From Rhypophila decipiens (taxonomy: Eukaryota; Ascomycota; Sordariomycetes; Sordariales; Naviculisporaceae): DNA of 64,000 nucleotides. The position numbers and the translations under genes are program-made. The stretch is taken from the NCBI GenBank assembly GCA_033297075.1, contig MU858045.1:1164839-1228838 (forward strand), read 5' to 3'. Positions 56,752 through 64,000 of this stretch are shown in pieces; within the stretch, counting starts at the first letter, position 1; each line of letters starts with the position of its first letter. The notes under the pieces were generated by a model. That model worked only from the letters and a program-made list of their open reading frames with translations. It was not told the origin of the DNA and did no database searches.

Positions 56752-57344
56752 GGCGGGTTTAGTTGTACTAGTTTGTTTTTCGGTTGTGATAAACATGTGT
56801 GGGTTTGGCGATGGCCAAGTATTGGGCCAAAATAAGGCGGCCATGGCGGGGGCAACAATTGCTGGTCACTGATTGGGCCGGTGGGTTCGGCAATTTGGGG
56901 CATTGCTTCACTGTCAGGCATCCAGAAAGAGGCAAACATATCGGCTACCTAGCTGGATAATAGAGACCTTGTGTTGTTAGCTCCCAGCAACCCAAACAGC
57001 TGAGAGTTAATGTGAAAGAACCTTCAACTGGACCAAGCAAAGGCATCTTCAAATCCTTTCCAGAAAGTCAATACACTCGCCCACAACAACTAGACACGAT
57101 GTCATCCACCGCAACGACAACGACGGTATCTCCCCAGTCTGGGAACTTCACTTGTCGGCAGAGACGTAAGATACTAAACCCACTCGGCACTAACTTGGCG
57201 ACCTAGCTAATTGGTTCCATGAACTCGTTAGCCATCATCCCGCTACAAAGTGTTCAGCACGGGGGACCAGTCTTTACGGATAACCCAGCAAAGAGTAAGC
57301 CCTTGTCTCACAGATGTTAGCAGTTTAGCAAGTCTGTGGAGGTG
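56752..57344. other. Spacer; possible upstream exon of the DUF6594 gene
   Basis: An ATG at 57098 opens MSSTATTTTVSPQSGNFTCR before a GTAAGA donor at about 57,165. It could be a first exon of the next gene, but the middle exon phase could not be settled. Confidence 0.3.
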
Positions 57345-58321
57345 ATGATAAACAGTGCCCCCTCCCTAGTCGAGAGCTTTCCCCGGGGATACCCTTCCTT
57401 GTCAGCATTCCTCAGCAGCGACAGGGAATTTGCCATGTTCCGGAGCTTCAAGCGTCTTCATGCGAGACTGGTACTCCACAAGCAAGACGAGCTAGTCCAG
57501 CTCGAAGAACACCTCGACAGCCTCGACGAGGCCGAGGGACAGATCAACCCGCACGCTCTGACGACCAACCGGCCGGGGCGTCACGGGCCTACTAGCAGAT
57601 ATAGCGAGGAACGGCGAGTGTTGCTTGCTGAGATTGAGGTCAAATTACGAGAGTACAGTACGTACTTGCTATCGTCTTTGCTCAAGTGACAACAGGTTTG
57701 ACAAAAAAAACCATTATTTGACAGATTCTGTCCTTACCTCGCTGCTCGACCACCTGGGGACCCAAGAACCAGAGCAATCCAAGATTCAAAACGTCGCCAA
57801 CTGGATGGACGGCAAAAAGCCTCTCGCCAGGGCCGAATCTGGTTTTCTGGATGATTGGAGTGATCTCAGGCCGTCCAAACACAGTCCCGAGAAAGGAGGA
57901 CTCGAAGAGCTTTTAGGCAGGATTGCCACTTCTCCAACATGTCAGAGAATATGGGCAGTATGACTCCGAACCCGGACAGATCAATACTACTTACTCGCTC
58001 TCTTACTAACTGCACCCACAGTCACCGTCTCCCAAGTCGGACGACCCTCACGTTCGACTAGCCAACCACTCCAAAATCATGGCTGTATCACGGACCCTCG
58101 CCACGGTCTTTGCCGTCTTTGCACTCATCATCCCTATCGTGGTGCTCTACAACGTACAGGCCGTCACGTCTCGGCTCTGGATAATCAGCGGATTCACTGC
58201 CCTGTTTTCCTCGGCACTGCGGTGGTTGACCATGTCGAGAAATTATGAAATCTTTTCTGCCACAGCGGCGTACTGTGCGGTCATGGTTGTATTTGTGGGG
58301 AGTCTGCCCGAGTCGAGATAG
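57345..58321 (+). CDS. DUF6594-type fungal membrane protein
   Basis: Exons 57345-57657, 57725-57957 and 58022-58321 (introns 67 and 64 bp) give 281 aa from the ATG at 57345. The cytosolic part opens ESFPRGYPSLSAFLSSDREF, then FRSFKRLHARLVLHKQDELV, the signature of the family, and is followed by a helical LEEHLDSLDEAEG. The C-terminus has three hydrophobic helices (LATVFAVFALIIPIVVLYNV, RLWIISGFTALFSSALRW, FSATAAYCAVMVVFVGSL). The family is common near NLR-like genes in ascomycetes but has no known function. An upstream exon at 57098 is possible and would lengthen the N-terminus. Confidence 0.75.
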
Positions 58322-58356
58322 TAATTTGCAGATCTTACAATCTAATTAATTGCTAC

Positions 58357-61300
58357 CTAGCCTTGGACTTGCTTCCTTTCGGCTTCTTCCAAAGTTCTTA
58401 TAACCTCCTCAAGACAATCCATAAACAAGCTCTCCAGATGCAACGCCTTGGTCATAGTCCCTGCGCTCCAGTGCCCCGTATCTCCCAGCCTAAATCGATG
58501 TCCATTCTGGATCCTCGGATGCAGATCAAGCTTGAGCTCGGCCTTCCAACCCTTTATCTTGACCGCCAGCTCCTTGGGCGTACCAGCAAACAACCCAAAA
58601 CTCACACCCCGTGCTAATGGATTCGCTCCAGCTGCTAAAAGTGCATGCACAGCATTGTGATCCCCATAATAAGCCGCTTCGTGGAGTGGTGTCCTTCCAA
58701 GACTCGAAAACTGGTCGAGATATTCGGGCTCGCGCAGACGAGGACATGTGTCGAGGAAATGACTCACGTAGGAAGGTGCGACTCCGTCTGTGCTCACCGA
58801 CACATGCAGGATATTTCGGGTCAAGACGTCTGCGTCTGCGTTGATCTTGGTGAAGCTCAGTGCCGCTGCGCCGGCGGCCTCGATGAGCATCTTGACTGCT
58901 TCGGTCTGGCCTTTGCCGATGGCTCGGGGAATCACCTCGTAGTTGGCTTGTTGGGCGTGGTGCTCCAGGGCGCTGTTCTTGATTAATATTGCCAAAACGT
59001 TCAGGGAACCTCGCGACGCTGCTATGTCCAAGGCTGTCATTCCGTGTTTGTTGTGGGCGTTTATATCAACTCCGGGCGTCTGGAGCAGAGTTTCCACAAC
59101 AGTGGTGGCATCAAAGACGGAGCACAGATGCAGGGCATTCTGATGTTCCGTGGCGCTGTTGATGCGGTCCTTGCACGAGGGGATGAGAAGTGGGACCTTG
59201 GAGTGACTGAATCGGCGCTGGTCACAGCAGATGATGGCCGCGCAGAGGATATTCCCGTCCATCTTGTCGCATTCCTCGCCTGGCTGCGCGCCAGCTGAAA
59301 GGAGCTCTTCAAGTATATACGGCTCCAGGTCAATGTTCTTGACGGCGAGATAGAGCGGCGTTTCATTGAGTGAATCTACTCGGTTTATGTCGATGTTTTG
59401 TTGAAGGAGAACTCGGATCGTCGCTCGGAGGGCAGCTCGATGTCCATGTCCATGGGCGACGTATCTTGCGAATGGAAAGGCCTTGAACCCGAGCATGTGG
59501 AAAGGCGAGTGAGACCAGTACCAATCTCCTCCATAAGATTCAGCACCGTGTTCGAGGAGTATCTTGACGATTTGGGAGTGGTGGAGCGCCGCAGCGCAAT
59601 CCAGCGGGCTAAGGCCGGGCTCATGGTCGACGTTGGGCAAAGCATGTGATTCTCTCCTCCATTTTGTTCTTGTGTTGACGTTGGCGTCGAGCTTGATGAA
59701 TTCGGATACCAGCTCGGCGTAGCCGCATGTTGCCGCCCTAACAGGATTAGTCTGGTTTCACGGGCTCGCAAAAGAATGGATCTAGTACTGTACACGTACC
59801 AATGAAGTGGAGTACCGCGAAGCTCGACACAACGAGGAGGCAGGAAGACGGTCAAGCTGTCTAGGCCAGATGCCAACATGGGCCGGAGTGCATTCAAGCG
59901 ATCCACTCGGTTGCAGCCTTCCTTCCCCTCCACCAGTGCCCGTAGCACTTCCATTGCTCCCTCTTGAGTGAGCGTGACAAGCCAATGCAATGGGTTCGGG
60001 ACATCGGCCTTGAGACTCGAGAAGTCTGAACAGTGTCTTGCCAAAATCACAGCAGCTTCCACATTCCCATCTCTGCAAGCAACAGTCAATGCTTCACATA
60101 TCTCACTGGCTTCATACCTCCCCCTATTGACCAGAATTCGGAATGTGGTGATGGAACCAACACTGATTGGCCCGACGGTGTAGAGGCTAGATCCTGACCC
60201 CGAGTCATCATCCTGAACACCCCGGATAATGGTGTCATCACTGAATATCATAGGGTCTTTGCATACTGCGGTATGCGTAGGGACTGCTGGCCTTGTCTGG
60301 CCCATTTGTTCAGGACCCAGAGAGTCCGACACAGCCGTCCATATCGACCTCGCCACTTCGTTTCCATGCGCTGCTTGTTCGAGATGGTGCAAGACTTGGC
60401 TTCTGTCTGGTGCAACGCCGTATCCGATATGATGCATGATGGCGAGCTGAAGATGGGCCTGTGCCTTCTCCTCCGGGTCCTTTTCATTCCCAATAGCTCG
60501 TTGCAAGGCTTCTGCGGCCTCACATTGGTTCTGCCAAGGTGGCTGTGCGCTTTTTGAGGCCTAGGCAGTTAGTATCAGAATTTGTACTAGATTCAAAGTC
60601 TAAGATTCAACTCACCCTGAACATGTCTTCGCCCTTGTAACGGTATTCTTGTGGCGTCAAAACCATGTATTCCATCTGCTTTGGAGCCTCGACCCTGGCG
60701 ACTTGAAGCGCTGGATCCGACGGCTCCGTCAAGGACACAGCACGGAGGTTGTTCTTGCTCAGGACTTGCCAAGCACCTTGGGGTTCCGGTTGAGGCTCCT
60801 GGTGAAGCGCCAGACCCCGAAGTGTTGCGCTCAGTTGGACAGTAGGAGCCATCAGCCATTGTCTTTCATGTCCGGCCAGATGGCCGGAATAACCCGGTTC
60901 TTTCGGCACTGTGTTGTTGAGAAGCCGATCGTGAGGGAGTAAACGGACCGTTGGAAGGCCACCGTGTGGAATGTGCTCCCTGTGCAGTTGTCAGTAGCGG
61001 ATCAGATGATGCAGGTATGATTAGGACTCTTAATTACCCAATGTCCCTTGCGAGGGTCTTGACAATATCAGACATGGTCCCTCTTTTGAGGGCACTGTCC
61101 TGAAGACAGAGGCAAGCTGTGACCCGAAACACCTCGAATGACTGTTCTTGGGAGGAATTCCCCTCACCAAGTCCTTCAAGCTGTCCCTGCAGATGTGGAT
61201 AATGGTTCACGTAGGTGGACAATTGGAGGAAGGTGGGATTCTCGACATAATTCACACCTCGTTGCTTCCCCCATTTCATCTCGGTTGCTTTTATGTCTGA

Positions 61301-62344
61301 TTCTGAATCCACACTTTGAGTTGCAGGAGTAAAGAATTGGAGGGCAATTTCAAGCAGAGCGTTTGATTTGTTGTGGAATAGCTGTTCAAGAAAGTCCATC
61401 CTCTCCTTCAGGGAAGCATCCTTCCCAGTAGCGAGCCATTGCGGGTTGATGAATGGTTCGCCATTGTTGACAGTCTCCCATAACAGGATACCAAATGAGT
61501 AGCAGTCTGCGGCCTTGAACTGCTCAAACTTGGGCATTTGCGTATCATGATCGAGAGCGGAGTCTCGCTGGCGGAATCGACCACACATCTCGGGGGCAAG
61601 GTACAATTGGGTCCCAAGATATTTCTGCTCTTGCCGCTCAAAGTCCTTCCTGAACAATGCGTTCCCAAAATCGGCAACCTTGGCGACAAAAGACCGGTTG
61701 TGAGAACCAATATACTGATGTGGTGGATCATAGACAAGCACATTGTCTGGTTTCACGTCGCAATGCACAATGTCGCTTTCGTGGAGAGCCCGCAAGCCCA
61801 TCGCAACGTCTAACGCGAGCAAGTGCCGTTCGTAGAGGGTGACGCTGTTATGACGGGCAAAGGCCTTTAGAGAGCCCCTATCCGAGTATTGCATTACCAG
61901 ATACGGTTGAGATGGGCCAGCCCGCCTGTCATTCTGGCTTGTCCAGCCGTATCCTATGGCTGATACAAGACAGCCGTGGGACCGCAGCTTGGAGTGGGTT
62001 AACACGCGCACTTCACGAGAGACACTGGTGAAGGTCCGGAGTTTGTTCCCGTCGTCGTGGGTCAGAATGCGTTTGACGGCGACGAAGTGAGGATCACCGG
62101 TTGTTGGTCGTAAGAGCTCCTTGTTGACCTCAAAGCTGCTGCCACGCCCAAGAAGGGAGAAGTACTCTAGGCATTGTGGCGGGATGAACAGGAGTTCGTG
62201 TCTTAGGGCGATTAGGGTGTCGAGGAGGAGCTCATCTTGTTTAAACTTCTCGTTCGACACCTTGGCCGGCACTCGAGACGATGCTTGGTCACCGGGCTCA
62301 TCGTCGTTAAATCGCGAGTCCCAACCTTGGGAGTTGGTTGCCAT
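58357..62344 (-). CDS. Serine/threonine kinase with ankyrin-repeat C-terminus
   Basis: Exons 61038-62344, 60616-60979, 59800-60560 and 58357-59737 (introns 58, 55 and 62 bp) fit in phase and give 1270 aa. The kinase domain (about 60-430) is complete. It has a glycine loop LGRGSSFEV, Lys91 in FVAVKRIL, Glu111, the catalytic loop HCDVKPDN (Asp196), DFG at 225-227 and APE in YLAPEMCGRF, so it should be active. A Pro-rich linker and TPR/Sel1-like helices (AQAHLQLAIMHHIGYGVAPD) follow. Then come ankyrin repeats from about 680 to 1200, for example GLSPLDCAAALHHSQIVKIL, NETPLYLAVKNIDLEPYIL, GMTALDIAASRGSLNVLAIL and RTPLHEAAYYGDHNAVHALL. Likely a cytosolic sensor-kinase of the fungal STAND-like repertoire; the ligand is unknown. 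Confidence 0.88.
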
Positions 62345-63078
62345 GATGGCTCTTTGTTTGGTAAAAGGGTGTAATTGGTATTGCAGTTCAGTTTTCGAAG
62401 TCAGAGAGATGGGTGCTTTGCGTGTTTAGTTGGAGATTAAGAGACATCTCATGGAGCACAGACAAAGACAGAAAAGACAAGTACCGACTCCCAGTTGTGC
62501 ACTTTGGCGCCTGATGTGTCGTTGTCGAGCGTTGTGTAACCTCGGAGACACCTCGGCTGTAAAGGCGAATCAGAGTGTATTTCCTCAGCCGTTGCCAAGT
62601 ACCTCCTGGTCTATCTTTCATAATCTATTATTAACTATTTAAATCCAAATATAGTAATGAGCAAGAATGTCTTCTATATGGGATATTCTCAAAACTCCAA
62701 CTATAGACTAGGAGACATGAAAACGCTAACCGACGCCCCTATCCCAAGCAATAAAAACAACCCCTTCACTATTACCACCGTTTTTACGCGTCACATCCCT
62801 TCTTAAGATCATGTACCTCCGCCAGATCATTGTCCCAGACAAGTTCGTCCTGCTGTATACACAATTTACTCCGGTACCGGTCCAACAAACCAAATCGTGA
62901 TCCAAAAAAACAAGATAGCAACACATCCGCTGGCCTCACGGCTCCACATAAAGACAACGCTATTTCTCCGGCAGATGAGGTTCTGGGCGTAGTTCGCTCA
63001 TGCTGGATTATGCCATATCTGGTCGAGGAGGAACGTGAAGGTCGTTATTGAACATAGACTTCGTTCACAAATCTACTT
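62345..63078. other. Promoter of the kinase-ankyrin gene and spacer
   Basis: No supported gene. AT-rich around 62,620-62,660. I looked for the missing catalytic part of the DUF3435 gene here and did not find it. Confidence 0.35.
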
Positions 63079-63816
63079 ATGGGACAGCTCCAACACGTGA
63101 TGAACCACAAGGATGCTGGTATATACCAAGCGTACATCAACCAAAGGGTTCAATGTGACACCGTCGCAGCGTTCCTTGGACGGCCGTCTAAGAAAGCACT
63201 GATAAGTGCGGCGACGCATATGAGCCGTTACGTCGACCCTAGAGCGCCCACAGAGACGGGCCAACAAGAATTAGCGCAAGCAAGGGCTGATTCGGGCATC
63301 TTGCAGCTTATAGAGCTACGCGACATGTTGTGCAGAGAAGTTTGTCTCGAATCAGGGAATGTGAGACAGGCTAAGAAGGATGGAACCGAACTTTACGGAA
63401 TGTATGCAAACGTTGCGGCGAAGGTCACTTCGATGAACGTGTTGATTCGTAAAGTGGCGAAGAAAAACACGAGACAGAAGTTCTTTGAGGAGATCAACAC
63501 TATTGAGATCAACCAGCAGATCCGAAATGAGCGCAGCGCTTATCTCGACGCTCTAAACGATACTTTGGGTCATCAGCCAAGCCACCGACTCGAAGAGCGA
63601 AAAATGATCGCGGAACTCATTTGTGCAGACACCGAGAGCCTAGACGAAGAGATAAAACTACAACATCGGTTGTGTACGGTCAACACCCTCGTTTGCCTGG
63701 GACGGACGAGAGAGCCACCGCGACCAAGATTACCAAGGACAGCTTCTCAAGTCCTAGAAAAGCGGACCCCCACGCCCGGATCCTTCTCAACACACCGCCA
63801 TTTCAGCACCCTCTAA
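63079..63816 (+). pseudogene. C-terminal part of a DUF3435 (tyrosine-recombinase-like) protein
   Basis: Open frame of 245 aa starting at an internal Met. It reads HVMNHKDAGIYQAYINQRVQ, TVAAFLGRPSKKALI, THMSRYVDPRAPTE and a long coiled region typical of the end of DUF3435 proteins. These are relatives of tyrosine recombinases that include the captains of Starship giant elements. The N-terminal recombinase part with its Arg-His residues is missing, and in-frame stops lie just upstream (TAG at about 63,050). It is probably a relic. The family assignment is good; membership in a Starship cannot be judged. Confidence 0.65.
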
Positions 63817-63872
63817 CTTCAGCCATCAATAACTTCATCAATTCTAGCCCAAATTTGTTCAAATTTTGCGTC

Positions 63873-64000
63873 ATGACTGTTCACGAAGAGGCAATTCAAT
63901 CGGCCATCAAAGAAGTACGAGAAGAGGGCAAAAGTCAAGCCGCTGCAGCCAAAAGATGGGGGGTGCCTACGTCAACTCTTTCCGACCGCCTCAACGGTTC
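63873..64000 (+). CDS. Start of a pogo/Fot1-type transposase (cut by window end)
   Basis: ATG at 63873 begins a Psq-type helix-turn-helix: EEAIQSAIKEVREEGKSQAA, AAKRWGVPTSTLSDRLNG. This is the N-terminal DNA-binding module of Tc1/mariner pogo-like and CENP-B-like proteins, which in filamentous fungi usually belong to Fot or Pogo transposons. The DDE catalytic part would lie to the right of the window. Confidence 0.75.
   Translation, partial: MTVHEEAIQSAIKEVREEGKSQAAAAKRWGVPTSTLSDRLNG

Noticed and set aside
1..64000. tRNA, rRNA and CRISPR arrays
   Set aside because: Scanning by eye for GGTTCGAATC-type T-arms, rRNA motifs and regular spaced repeats found nothing convincing. GGTTCGA-like matches near 5,410, 9,528 and 12,320 have no cloverleaf around them.

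Overview
The window looks like a chromosome segment of a filamentous ascomycete (Pezizomycotina, most likely a Sordariomycete). Coding exons are interrupted by short introns of about 46-100 bp with GT(A/G)(A/C/T)GT donors and C(T)(A/G)AC-like branch sites. The gene families are typical of such fungi: an AA9 polysaccharide monooxygenase with a CBM1 module, a PTH11-type rhodopsin-domain receptor, HET-domain proteins, NACHT/ankyrin proteins, DUF6594 and DUF3435. There are also marks that fit repeat-induced point mutation (RIP): C-to-T nonsense changes and AT-rich islands. The assignment rests on gene content only. Exon coordinates were worked out by hand from splice consensus and reading phase.

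Left part (1-30.5 kb), ordinary and gene-sparse. A partial STAND-type N-terminal protein (1-827) comes first. Then come a tandem pair of small tail-anchored-looking membrane proteins (2.7 and 3.8 kb), the AA9-CBM1 cellulase auxiliary enzyme (5.9-7.0 kb), a METTL13/EEF1AKMT4-like methyltransferase (7.7-8.3 kb), a degenerate Tpt1/KptA paralogue (10.5-11.6 kb), a single-exon HET protein (12.1-14.1 kb) and a 14-TM MFS exporter (18.3-20.1 kb). A double SnoaL-like protein (23.7-24.9 kb), a six-cysteine secreted protein (26.3-27.0 kb) and a PTH11-type receptor (29.0-30.5 kb) complete this part.

Middle (30.8-38.3 kb), transposon-scarred. A 3.5-kb Mutator-like element has 85-bp terminal inverted repeats and a dead transposase. 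It is followed by a 124-bp-period duplication, an amidase pseudogene with C-to-T stops, an AT-rich island, a DUF6601-like membrane protein and a solo LTR with a perfect 5-bp target duplication.

Right part (38.9-64 kb), an allorecognition/immune-type island. One long gene (38,978-45,819) can be read as NACHT, ankyrin, an unnamed fungal region, membrane helices and a SesB-like esterase. After a bZIP plus C2H2 regulator without a visible 5' end come retroelement scraps (Gypsy RNase H, LINE tail), a receptor fragment, a BTB protein, a broken HET-NACHT gene fused in overlap to a truncated HET-6-type gene, and a second solo LTR. Next is a caspase-like/pseudokinase fusion (53.5-55.9 kb), then a DUF6594 membrane protein and an active-looking kinase-ankyrin protein (58.4-62.3 kb). 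The edge carries a DUF3435 tail and the start of a pogo/Fot-type transposase.

How the genes may work together is inference. The NACHT, HET, caspase-like, pseudokinase and kinase-ankyrin proteins are the architectures that fungi use for non-self recognition and programmed cell death. Their clustering among dead relatives and mobile elements suggests a fast-turnover recognition locus. The most unusual intact products are the NACHT-to-esterase protein and the caspase-pseudokinase protein.
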